The notes under the pieces are model-generated. The model saw only the letters and a program-made list of their open reading frames with translations. It ran no database searches and was not told the origin of the DNA. A program made the position numbers and the translations under genes. This document shows, one piece after another, positions 17,778 to 26,955 of a stretch of 64,000 nucleotides of DNA. The DNA is from JAEUKA01 sp035328405 (lineage in GTDB: Bacteria > Myxococcota_A > Polyangia > Palsa-1104 > JAEUJZ01). Positions within the stretch are counted from its first letter, which is position 1. Each line of letters starts with the position of its first letter. The stretch is taken from contig DAOLIT010000013.1 in assembly GCA_035328405.1 (NCBI GenBank), positions 22,792 through 86,791 on the forward strand, given 5' to 3'.

Positions 17778-18547
17778 GGCAAAAGAAAAAGGAGTGCCAA
17801 AAGACCGCCGAGTGCCATGGCTGTCGCGACATAAAGTTGCGGTCGCAAGCGTGCGCGCATCGCATCTTGGCGAAGTTCGGTTACAGACCGACGAAGCTCA
17901 AGGTCGTGACCGATGTGTCGCTTAATCGGTCGCATCACGGTGAAGTAAAACAACGACGACCAAAGCATTGCAGCTGCCGAAAGAAGCGTGGCTTGCCAGC
18001 CCGACGCCCTGGCTGGGCTTCCCAGCAGGCGGACAAAGTGGTGGACATGTTGTGGATGCAAACAAATTGCATAGAGGAACAAGCAGGGGAGGGCGACAGA
18101 CAGACCCAGAAGGAGTTGGTGTGTCAGTGTTCTACGCCGCCATTTTTCTGACGGTGGTAGCGCGGTCTTCGGTTGTATCTTCCATGAACACAGCGCAAGC
18201 CGCTGGCTCGCTTTCACATGCGCCTCTTTTGCAAGTTGGTTGCATGTAGAAACAAGGTAGCCCACGTACACCGTCAGCTTGATGGGCATTACCAGAACAG
18301 GGTTGACCGGTTCGCCACCCGTGACGCCGAGCAATTCGGGAATCGCCAGGAGAAGGGGAAAAAACACGAGCAGCAGGACCTGCGCCAGCACACCGTGTCG
18401 AAACCGCAGCGCCAAAAAAAGGAGCAGAGCCGGCATCGGCAAGAGCAACCCCATCCATCGGGGAGTCGGATTTCTAGAAAGGAAGAGAGGGACGACTTGC
18501 CAAAGAAGCCAGGAATTTAGACCAAGCACCGTCGGGGCAAGCGGCAT
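17774..18547 (-). CDS. Polytopic membrane protein, first gene of the MoxR operon
   Basis: Protein of 257 residues with about five to six membrane segments (for example 30-45, 53-70, 143-160, 190-205, 238-255). In the middle there is a soluble, basic loop. No conserved enzymatic motif was found. Membrane proteins of this kind often open the MoxR-DUF58-DUF4350 clusters in myxobacteria, and the 4-base overlap with the next gene supports co-expression. Function not recognised. Confidence 0.55.
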   Translation of the reverse strand: MPLAPTVLGLNSWLLWQVVPLFLSRNPTPRWMGLLLPMPALLLFLALRFRHGVLAQVLLLVFFPLLLAIPELLGVTGGEPVNPVLVMPIKLTVYVGYLVSTCNQLAKEAHVKASQRLALCSWKIQPKTALPPSEKWRRRTLTHQLLLGLSVALPCLFLYAICLHPQHVHHFVRLLGSPARASGWQATLLSAAAMLWSSLFYFTVMRPIKRHIGHDLELRRSVTELRQDAMRARLRPQLYVATAMALGGLLALLFLLP

Positions 18548-18628
18548 CAGCGGATGATATCACAGGTCAGAGCTTCCGACGGTCAGCCGACCGAAAGCGG
18601 TCAATGAGGTTTCCGATTGTTTGGCTGA

Positions 18629-20746
18629 CTATTTCGCCTTCTTCTTGTCGGCTTTGTCTTTTTTGTCGGCTTTGTCTTTTTTGTCGGCTTTGCCTTTTTT
18701 ATCGGCTTTGCCTTTTTTGTCGGCTTTGCCGTCGCTTTGGTCGGGCGAGTCGGGCACTTTCACTTCCGCCGCGCTCTTGGTTTGCACGCCTTGCGGTTGC
18801 ACGGGATCGGTGATGACAAATTCGACTCGGCGGTTTCTTTCGCGGCCTTTTTTGTCCTTGTTGTCCGCGATCGGCTTGTCGGGACCGTAGCCTTTCGCGG
18901 TCAATCTGTCGGCAGCGATGCCGTGCTCAATCAGGTATTTCATGACGCTGTTGGCGCGCCGACCTGACAGATCGCGATTGTAATCCGCCTTGCCTCGATC
19001 GTCGGTATGGCCGCCGATTTCGACCTTCTTGATGAACGCAGAAGCCTTGAGTGCCTCCGTCACGTTGTTGAGCACCGGGAAGCTCTTTTTCAGGATCGCG
19101 TCCTTGTTCGTCGCAAAGAACACCGGCTCCATGATGGCGATCTGGCCGTTTTCGATGCGAACCAGGCCCGGACAACCATTCTTCTTCGGATCAGAGTTCG
19201 GTGCGCCCGGTTGATCTGGGCAAGCGTCTTCTGGATCGACCACGGTGTCTTTGTCGCGATCGGGAAGCGGGCAACCCGCTTTGGCCGGATCGGGTTTTGG
19301 TCCTGCCGGAACGTCGGGGCATTGATCTTTCGGATCAGGCACGCCGTCGTTGTCTTTGTCGCCTGCCGGGCAACCCATCCGATCTGGATCGGGCGTGTCA
19401 CCTTTCGGAACGTCGGGGCATTGATCGACCGGATCGAGCACGCCATCCTTGTCTCGGTCGCCTGCCGGACAACCCAACCGAGTCGGATCGGGCGTCTCAC
19501 CTTTGTGTACGTCTGGGCACAAATCGTCGTTGTCGAGCACGCCATCCTTGTCGCGATCGCCCAGCGGACAGCCCAGTTTCTTCGGATCGGGATGTTTGCC
19601 TTTGTGTACCGACGGACAAATATCGATCTTGTCCACGATGAAGTCGCCATCGCGATCGGGGCAACCGTGCGTGGTCGGGTCTTCCGTCGAAATACCAGCG
19701 TTGTCGGGACAGGCGTCCTCTTTGTCCAGAATGCCGTCCTTGTCGCGATCATCCTGTCCGTCTTTCCAAGGCGCATAGGCCAAGCGCAACAGTGCTCGAC
19801 CATCGGGTGTACCCGGTTCGCGTAACAGTCCGACGCCGCCGCCCACGCTCAATTGCAACACCTTGGCGATGTTGTAGTGCAGACCCAGCAACACCTCGAG
19901 GCTCGTGTAATCGGATGCGAACGGTTTGGCACCGTTTGGACCCATCACAACCGTGGACAAAATCGCCTCAGGTCCGATCGCCAACCTCAGCCGCGTATCC
20001 GCGTAGGCGAGTGCAGCGCCGAGTTGAAGTTCTGAACCGACGGTGCTGCCCGAATCGCTGAGCGACGCATCGCCGATTTTCGCTGCGTCTCGGTACATAA
20101 AACCGGCACCGAACGACCACATGATGTGGTGCGTCAAACCGCCCAACGCGATTTTCGGCATGATGCGAATGCCCGCGTCGCTCGATCCCACGGACACGGC
20201 GCTGCTGTCACTGGCAAAGGAACGAAGCGGTATCCACGCATTGATTCCGATGCTCATTGAAATGGCGCTGCGATACGGCTGGCCGAACAATCGAACCCAC
20301 ACACCCACCCGCGGATCGGAAATCACAACACCCGATGCGGGGGTCACGCCTGCTGTCGGTGTTCCGCGCTCCAAAAGGACAATCGGCATCGTCGCTGTGA
20401 TGAGCACTCGGTCCAGAAAAGAACCGGCCAGATCGACATGTCCGATGAGCTGGTGTTCAAGTACCGACGTGGTTTGGGTGAAAGTACCCGTCGCGTCCGT
20501 CCGGCCAAAAACCAACGGATTGTGTGCATAGTTGAGCGTGATTCCGCCCGCAAAATATCGTGTTGATGAATACCAAGGGTGGTCTACCCAAAACGACCAT
20601 TCCCCCGCCGCTGTGGGCTCATAACGGTTCACTTGGAAACCGTTCTTCGCATCTTGAGCACGCGCGCTCGGAGAATCGGACAATAGTGCCAACGAGACGG
20701 CACCAAACAAAGCCAGGCCCTTGGTAAAAGAAGCAATGTCAGGCAC
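18629..20746 (-). CDS. OmpA-family outer-membrane protein with thrombospondin type 3 repeats
   Basis: Outer-membrane protein with signal peptide, an N-terminal region of about 300 residues likely forming a beta-barrel, five or six calcium-binding TSP3 repeats (DRDKDGVLDNDDLCPD and relatives), and a C-terminal OmpA peptidoglycan-binding domain (GHTDDRGKADYNRDLSGRRA, then RERNRRVEFVI). The end is a Lys-rich tail of KADKKG/KADKKD units. GTG 20746 is preferred because GGAGG lies 5 bases upstream and the signal peptide then starts normally; GTG is also preceded in frame by ATG 20773. Links the outer membrane to the wall. Downstream of the alpha-2-macroglobulin gene on the same strand. Confidence 0.9.
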   Translation of the reverse strand: MPDIASFTKGLALFGAVSLALLSDSPSARAQDAKNGFQVNRYEPTAAGEWSFWVDHPWYSSTRYFAGGITLNYAHNPLVFGRTDATGTFTQTTSVLEHQLIGHVDLAGSFLDRVLITATMPIVLLERGTPTAGVTPASGVVISDPRVGVWVRLFGQPYRSAISMSIGINAWIPLRSFASDSSAVSVGSSDAGIRIMPKIALGGLTHHIMWSFGAGFMYRDAAKIGDASLSDSGSTVGSELQLGAALAYADTRLRLAIGPEAILSTVVMGPNGAKPFASDYTSLEVLLGLHYNIAKVLQLSVGGGVGLLREPGTPDGRALLRLAYAPWKDGQDDRDKDGILDKEDACPDNAGISTEDPTTHGCPDRDGDFIVDKIDICPSVHKGKHPDPKKLGCPLGDRDKDGVLDNDDLCPDVHKGETPDPTRLGCPAGDRDKDGVLDPVDQCPDVPKGDTPDPDRMGCPAGDKDNDGVPDPKDQCPDVPAGPKPDPAKAGCPLPDRDKDTVVDPEDACPDQPGAPNSDPKKNGCPGLVRIENGQIAIMEPVFFATNKDAILKKSFPVLNNVTEALKASAFIKKVEIGGHTDDRGKADYNRDLSGRRANSVMKYLIEHGIAADRLTAKGYGPDKPIADNKDKKGRERNRRVEFVITDPVQPQGVQTKSAAEVKVPDSPDQSDGKADKKGKADKKGKADKKDKADKKDKADKKKAK
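18640..18730. repeat. 18-bp tandem repeat encoding the Lys-rich tail of the OmpA protein
   Basis: About five copies of an 18-base unit (TTTTTGTCGGCTTTGTCT and close variants) encode the KADKKG/KADKKD units. In-frame length changes would simply alter tail length. Confidence 0.75.
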
Positions 20747-20823
20747 AGGAACCTCCAAAGTATCGAAAGCCATGTTGCCACATAGAGGGAGTCTCGCGGT
20801 GCATTTTCTCTTCGGGGGTATTG

Positions 20824-23800
20824 CTACTTCACGATGCGTATTTTACCGCCCGCTGATCGAGCCACGACGCTGCGGTCGTACATGCTTTCGCCCTGAAGCG
20901 GAGGCACCGCGAACGAACCCACGTTGGTCGCGCGAATCGTGTACACAAACTCCATGATTTCGTTTCCTACACTGCCATACAGCACCACGCGGTCTTCGCG
21001 CACATCACCGTAGTCCGGCGTCCAAGTGGACCCTTCTTTCGCGATCGGAAGCTGCGCGGGTTTCGCCGAGGTCTTGCGGGCACTTCTCCCTTTTCCGCTT
21101 TCATCGCGAGAGTCGCTGTCGCGGTGTCGCTCGCTGTCGTCGCCTTCGCCTTCGGCTTCGGAATCATGGCTTTCTTCGTCGGCATCGTGATGGCCGTCTT
21201 CGTCGCTGTCGCCCTTCTCATCGTCTGAATCATCGTCTGCTTGCGTCGGAGGATTGACCACGACCTCAAAACCGCCCGGCAGAAGATCGACGAGAGCCAG
21301 ATTCCAAAGTTGGCTCCCTTTCCCCAGACTTCGCAGCTTGATGTGAACTTCGGCTTCGTCTCCAAGTTTCACTTCTTTGATCGGTTTTCCGTCGCTACCA
21401 ACGATTTCTCGCAACACTTCCAGTTTTTGTTTCACCACATCCGTCGAGACTTTCAGGTCGTATCCCGACTGCATGATTTGGTAGTACGTTCGCATCGGGC
21501 TTCCCGACGACAAAAGCAGTTTTTTCGCATCGCCCGAGAAAGCGACTTGCGGCAAAAGACCTTCCGGCAGGGAAAGCGGCTTTTGCTGTCCCGACGAACT
21601 CACTTCGATGATCGTCAGTTGGGTTGCGTCCGTCGTTTGTTGCGCGAGGCTGGCGTACGCATCCAGGGCCATCATCAAATACGCCGACGAGAGCGTGTTG
21701 TAGCGCCCTTTTGCAATCGGCTCGACGACGGAAAGAAGTGCATCCGCAGGCAATGACTTGGCCTTGTCCGGGAAGTGGCGCGACAGCAGATACAGCGTCT
21801 GAGCATCCCGAATGAGCGGGTCGTAATAGTTCTCGTAATCTGCGGCGCTGTCCTTGACTTGCCCAAGCTGAACGCCCGCAACCATCCGGTTCGCGTCACG
21901 GTTCTGTTTCAACAGTTGCAGCGTCGAGGCCAGGTACACGCCCGCCAAATCCTCGGTCCAATTTTTGTACTGATTTTCCAGCCGTTTCCTCACGCTCATC
22001 GCTGCCTGCGTCGTCACGACGCCCGAGCGCGTCAGCACATACACTGCATAGGCGCGCACCCGTTCCTGTGCCAGCGAATCCGTTTCCTGCGACACAAGCT
22101 GCGTCAGATTGTCAAGACTGCGTTTCAGCAAGTCCGGCGGCACTGACAAGCCGCGCTCTTTTGCATCCAGCAGAAAGTGCGTCGCATACACCGATGCAAA
22201 GTCGCTCACCTGATTTGGATTCGCCCACAGCCCAAAACCGCCATCTTCGTTCTGTCGCGCCCGCAGCGTTTGCAACACCGATTGGAAACTGTGTTCCGCA
22301 GCCTCCGGTTTTACGCCAAATTCCGGTCGCGTTCGCCCAATCATCGCCGGCACAGCTTGGCTGATTTGCTGTTCTGTGCAGCCGTGCGGGAATTTCTCCA
22401 AATACTGCGCAAGGCCCAAAGACAGCCCAAGCGGCAGCGGCCCCAAACTTGCCGAGAGCGTGCGAAATTCGGGATAAAGCTCCCGCGCAAGCTGGATCTG
22501 TGTGCGGCCCCCACCTGGGGGCAAATGACCTACCTGTGTGGTCGTGTAAAGAGGAGCCGCCGGACGCACCGAAAGGTCAATCGAGTATTTCCCTGTTTTC
22601 CCTGCTGCCGACGCCAAAAACGTCATCGTGCCCGAACCGAGCACCTGCGTCGCTTTGAGTTTGAAGCGCGCCACCGACTCGCGTGACTCGCCGATTTTCA
22701 GCGTTTGCCCTGCATCCCCAACCACTTGCAAGTGTTTCGAGGTCTGAAGCTGCACATTCACTTTCGCATTTGGCCCCGAACCGATCACGTTGTTGGAAAT
22801 TCCCACCGAAACTTCAAACTCGTCTCCCGGCGCTACCACCATGGGAACATTGGGGCTCAGCACAAAGTCCCCGCGCACAAGCGCTTTTTTGCTGAACACG
22901 CCCACCGCATCCTGCGCGACCGCGATGGCCATCACCCGCAACGTGCCATTGAAAGAATCCGGGATCAGATACGAGACCTCTTTTTCTTCCTGGTCAGCGT
23001 CGATGATCGACGACCAATACGCCACCGGCTTGTCGCGTTTCCGTTTGAACGGATTCAGGTTTTTCAGACCCGATCCATCTCCGTCGCCACCCGGCGCAGC
23101 TTTCAGAAGCCGCGAAAATTCGGGAAGGATCAGGTCCAAAATTTGCGCCGTTTTCACTTCGAGCGCCCGTTTTTGGAAAAAGTAAGCAAGCGGGTCCGGC
23201 GTCTGATACCGAGCCACCTGCAAGATGCCTTCATCCACCGCCCACAGCACGATCTTCGTCGGGCGATCCGTCCGGTAGCGCATCTTGAACAGGTCTCCCG
23301 GCTTTACCAAATCCGGCGTCGTGACCGTCACTTTCGCCGTCCGCTTTTCCTTCGAGATGCTGAACGGCGCAACACCGTAACTGAGCGGACTCATGAACAC
23401 TTCCGGCGAGTCGATGCCTCGAATGAACGACACCGACACGTATCCGTTGCCTTCCATCTCCTCGGGAATCGCGATTTTTTGGATGGACGACGTGTGTTTG
23501 GTTTTAAACCACTTGTAGGTTCTCACGCGGTCTCGCTCGATCGTGATGAGACCTGCTCCCGTGTACGGCGCTTTGATCTGCACTTCCAGCTCGTCTCCCG
23601 CTGCTACATCCGGGTTTTTCAGCTTGAGTTGCAGCTCTGCATTCTTCTCGAGAGAACGTGTCAAGTTTCCCTCTCCAGCGACAGAAAACTCGATGCGATT
23701 CAGCACCTGGTCTTTGTCGTTTTTGAACACCAGGAAAAAGTCACCCGATTGTCCCGTCGGAAGCGCATACGACAAACCACCCGCCGCAATCGACAGCTTC

Positions 23801-26800
23801 TGGTCTTGCACAAGAAGCTCTTTTTTCACCGATTCATACTTGTACGTTCCGTTGTCCTGCTTCACGAGCACCGACAGATAGCGCCGTTCGTACAAAAGCG
23901 TTCGCACCGACGACTGCGAGACGGCCTGCCCTTGCGGCCCAACGGCCACAAGCTGAACGGCCCGCTTGCTGCCTTTGCCGATGTAGCCCAAGTCTCCGTC
24001 GGCTTTGTATCCCAGAAGGTACGACATCGGCGAAACCGTGACTTGCGATTCGGCAGCGACGGAACGACCGCCTTCTGCCTCGAAGCCTTGGGCGACAAAA
24101 CGCAACCGGTACGTGGCGTTTGCAAAACGAGACAATGGGAACTCAAACTCGCAATTCCCTTGTTCATTCGTCGTTTCTTCGTCGAGGCTCTCACTCAGCG
24201 GCTCTTTGGCTTGCATCGGGTCAAAAAACTGGTAGTCGCGATACTTGCTGAACGAAAACAGCGTCGGAGAAAGCAACAAAGTCGCTTTGACTCTGCGGTT
24301 CTCTGCCGGTGTTCCGAACAGATTGTTGAGCTGGACTCGTCCCTTCAAACCATCGGGAGAAACCCAACCCTCAACGACCTCCCGATTCAGCTTGGCCGAA
24401 ATTTTCAGTCGATCCGGCAAAAACTCTTGTACGCGCACTGCGACCGAACCAAGCAAGCCCTTCGTCTGGCCGTCCTCGATGATGTGGACGTTGATGTTCC
24501 ATGTGCCCGTCGCTGAGGATTCTTGCGTCGTGTGACGGATTTCCTCGAAACCTGCCTCGGTCAGTTTGAACTTCTCTTTGCGAACCGTGACCCCGCGAGC
24601 GTCTTCCACCGACATTTCCAACGGAACGCCCTCGAGCTTCTGTTTCCAATCCTGGCCTTTCACGATCAGACCGACGCGAATTTCGTCCCCGGGCCGGTAG
24701 ATTCCGCGATCGGAAAACAGAAACGCTTGAAGACCTTGCGGCTTTTCGCTGTCTCGAATGCCATCGACGGGAAATCTCGATACATCCAGGTAGCGATCGT
24801 GCCGTCCATACGGCAAAAACGACAAATCCCCACCTTTGGACACCTGGTACGCCAGCGGTGCCTGTTCTCTCGAAAAATCCGACAGTTTGGGCAAGCTTGC
24901 GTGTCCATCCCCGTCGGTTGTTTCGCTGCGAATCGCGATCCCATTTTTTCCAAGCACTTCGACGCTGGCACCCTTGATGGGCTCGCCCGTCTTCAACGAC
25001 TGCACAAACACGTCGTGAGAACCATCCACATTGTCTTTGACCAGCACGCCCAAGTCGGTCAGCAAAATCAGCCGCTGGTCACTCTGTCCTGTCGTCTGCT
25101 TTCGATGGGAATCCCAGCCGTCGATTCGCAGAAAAAACAGCCCGAGCCGACTTTCGCCTTTTGCCCGGAAATACCGGTCGAGATCGACCGCCGCATACTG
25201 GGCCTTCCCGTGGCCCACGCTCGGCATCGGGATCACATCGGAAAATCGTTCGGTGATGTTTTCCGGCGTGAAGCGGTAGTTGGAAAAATCCGGGTTCTGA
25301 AACGAGCCGGTGTTTTGCGAAATCAAGTGCTGAAGTTGGTTCGGCAGCACGCGACCGATTTCGACGCGCACATTTTCGATGTCTCGACCAAAAACGGGAA
25401 CCTTGCGTTCGCCCGACATCGCGACCAGCGAGCCCGTCTGCAACACCCGCAACTCTTTCGGATATTCGGGAACGGTCAGAATGTGCTCCGACGGCTTCCC
25501 AAGAACGTACCCACCCGCTGATGCCATTCCTTTGTCAATTTTGACGTACAGAACCTCGCCCACCTCGGCGGTGTATCGGAACGAATGCGTTTCGGAGTAC
25601 TCCCGCTCGTTCGGAATTTGCACAAGCTTGACGGCGCGCGAGGCGCTCAGCACTTCGGGGCCGATTTCGCTCAAGCTGAAGCCGTATTGCTCTTTCGACG
25701 AGCTTTTGTCTTTCGGCGGACGTTTCGGCAGCACAACGACTTTGACCGCCTTGCCCATTTCAGCCTCGGTGACGCCCGTATTGGTCTGGATCACCAAAAC
25801 CGACTCCGGCTCCATTTGCGCATTGTTCACCAGCGTCAGATTCGCCTCGCTCACGCGCAAAAAATCAAACAAGCCCGGAATCGTCACCGAAGTGCTGAAC
25901 AAATCCTTCGTTGGTTGTCCTCCGCGCGTCGATTTCACGCCTTTTTGGACGCGCACCATCATCATCGAATCGTGATCAGGGATTTGGACGGGGTCGCTGT
26001 GGACGTATGCCGTCGCTGAAAAGCGATCGTAAGTGACCTGAAAACGGTACGGCTTGGCCGATTGGGCACCGTCCTTTTTCGTGACAAGTTCTACGTCGAG
26101 CCGCTTCTCAAAATCATTTTTTTCGATGGGATGCGAAAAAGACACCGTCGCGACGACTTTCTTCTGCGACGGATTTTGCGGGTCCTGATAAAACTCCTGC
26201 GAAGTGAACCGGCCTGTCAGCGACGGACTTTCAAAGTGCAACGTGTAGTCCGTTGGCTTTGCATCCGCTGCCAAAAGACCCTGTTTTGACAGTTTAACGG
26301 TGAACTTCTCTCCGACGGGCCAGTCTTCTTTTGGAACAAACGTGAGCACCCGATCAGAATCCCACCGCCAAGTTCCTTGCACCGACGGAGACAAGTCGAT
26401 GCCGGATGCGACGGGCTTTTTCACTTTGTCGATCGGTGCCGCCGAACCTCCAAACAGCACGCGCATTGTGTCCGGTTTTGCGTTGTCCTCGAGCTTTGTC
26501 GGCTCGGGCGGATCGATTCGCACCGACATTTCGATTGGTTTGGGTTGTTTGTCCTGCCAGTGCTTTCCAAAGTACGCAGCGCTGAAAAAAGCAACCAGCA
26601 GGGCCAGCAAACCGACAGTGGCACCTGGGTTCGAATTCATCCACCGCCCACCTCGGGCTATCCCACCGAAAATCGCCGCGAGCCACGGAGGCGGCTGCCA
26701 GCTCCACTGCCCGAACAACGCTCGACCGATACGACGAAGCACACCGGGTTGGTCCGCTGGTCTTTCCGTCGAATGGGCCGCCAGCGATGGATCGGACGCG

Positions 26801-26877
26801 GCGTTTTCGTGTGTGGGTGAAGAAGAATCCGTAACCGGTTTTTCCGAATCGGGCTTGTCAGTCGGGTCTGTGCTCAC
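20824..26877 (-). CDS. Membrane-anchored bacterial alpha-2-macroglobulin with thioester
   Basis: Giant protein of about 2017 residues. A disordered N-terminus is followed by one membrane segment (about 86-103), then macroglobulin domains, the bait/A2M region, and the thioester domain with GCTEQ (Cys about 1500), the motif that forms the internal thioester used to trap attacking proteases. Near the C-terminus an acidic Asp/Ser/Glu/His insert of about 55 residues interrupts the last domains (bases 21070-21240). Start GTG 26877 has AAGGAG 5 bases upstream; GTG 26883 is an alternative. The penicillin-binding protein PbpC that usually accompanies enterobacterial alpha-2-macroglobulin is not adjacent; the neighbours are an OmpA and a HEAT-repeat protein. 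Confidence 0.93.
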   Translation of the reverse strand: MSTDPTDKPDSEKPVTDSSSPTHENAASDPSLAAHSTERPADQPGVLRRIGRALFGQWSWQPPPWLAAIFGGIARGGRWMNSNPGATVGLLALLVAFFSAAYFGKHWQDKQPKPIEMSVRIDPPEPTKLEDNAKPDTMRVLFGGSAAPIDKVKKPVASGIDLSPSVQGTWRWDSDRVLTFVPKEDWPVGEKFTVKLSKQGLLAADAKPTDYTLHFESPSLTGRFTSQEFYQDPQNPSQKKVVATVSFSHPIEKNDFEKRLDVELVTKKDGAQSAKPYRFQVTYDRFSATAYVHSDPVQIPDHDSMMMVRVQKGVKSTRGGQPTKDLFSTSVTIPGLFDFLRVSEANLTLVNNAQMEPESVLVIQTNTGVTEAEMGKAVKVVVLPKRPPKDKSSSKEQYGFSLSEIGPEVLSASRAVKLVQIPNEREYSETHSFRYTAEVGEVLYVKIDKGMASAGGYVLGKPSEHILTVPEYPKELRVLQTGSLVAMSGERKVPVFGRDIENVRVEIGRVLPNQLQHLISQNTGSFQNPDFSNYRFTPENITERFSDVIPMPSVGHGKAQYAAVDLDRYFRAKGESRLGLFFLRIDGWDSHRKQTTGQSDQRLILLTDLGVLVKDNVDGSHDVFVQSLKTGEPIKGASVEVLGKNGIAIRSETTDGDGHASLPKLSDFSREQAPLAYQVSKGGDLSFLPYGRHDRYLDVSRFPVDGIRDSEKPQGLQAFLFSDRGIYRPGDEIRVGLIVKGQDWKQKLEGVPLEMSVEDARGVTVRKEKFKLTEAGFEEIRHTTQESSATGTWNINVHIIEDGQTKGLLGSVAVRVQEFLPDRLKISAKLNREVVEGWVSPDGLKGRVQLNNLFGTPAENRRVKATLLLSPTLFSFSKYRDYQFFDPMQAKEPLSESLDEETTNEQGNCEFEFPLSRFANATYRLRFVAQGFEAEGGRSVAAESQVTVSPMSYLLGYKADGDLGYIGKGSKRAVQLVAVGPQGQAVSQSSVRTLLYERRYLSVLVKQDNGTYKYESVKKELLVQDQKLSIAAGGLSYALPTGQSGDFFLVFKNDKDQVLNRIEFSVAGEGNLTRSLEKNAELQLKLKNPDVAAGDELEVQIKAPYTGAGLITIERDRVRTYKWFKTKHTSSIQKIAIPEEMEGNGYVSVSFIRGIDSPEVFMSPLSYGVAPFSISKEKRTAKVTVTTPDLVKPGDLFKMRYRTDRPTKIVLWAVDEGILQVARYQTPDPLAYFFQKRALEVKTAQILDLILPEFSRLLKAAPGGDGDGSGLKNLNPFKRKRDKPVAYWSSIIDADQEEKEVSYLIPDSFNGTLRVMAIAVAQDAVGVFSKKALVRGDFVLSPNVPMVVAPGDEFEVSVGISNNVIGSGPNAKVNVQLQTSKHLQVVGDAGQTLKIGESRESVARFKLKATQVLGSGTMTFLASAAGKTGKYSIDLSVRPAAPLYTTTQVGHLPPGGGRTQIQLARELYPEFRTLSASLGPLPLGLSLGLAQYLEKFPHGCTEQQISQAVPAMIGRTRPEFGVKPEAAEHSFQSVLQTLRARQNEDGGFGLWANPNQVSDFASVYATHFLLDAKERGLSVPPDLLKRSLDNLTQLVSQETDSLAQERVRAYAVYVLTRSGVVTTQAAMSVRKRLENQYKNWTEDLAGVYLASTLQLLKQNRDANRMVAGVQLGQVKDSAADYENYYDPLIRDAQTLYLLSRHFPDKAKSLPADALLSVVEPIAKGRYNTLSSAYLMMALDAYASLAQQTTDATQLTIIEVSSSGQQKPLSLPEGLLPQVAFSGDAKKLLLSSGSPMRTYYQIMQSGYDLKVSTDVVKQKLEVLREIVGSDGKPIKEVKLGDEAEVHIKLRSLGKGSQLWNLALVDLLPGGFEVVVNPPTQADDDSDDEKGDSDEDGHHDADEESHDSEAEGEGDDSERHRDSDSRDESGKGRSARKTSAKPAQLPIAKEGSTWTPDYGDVREDRVVLYGSVGNEIMEFVYTIRATNVGSFAVPPLQGESMYDRSVVARSAGGKIRIVK

Positions 26878-26955
26878 GGCCACTCCTTGAGACAGCTCAC
26901 CAGCATACGCGCTTACCCAATGTGCAGTCGAGAGCGGGTCTTTGTGCCACGGAAA

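Noticed and set aside
22705..24516. 603-codon plus-strand frame opposite the alpha-2-macroglobulin gene
   Set aside because: Antisense of a highly conserved gene, no start signal, composition rich in Arg, His and Phe typical of shadow frames.
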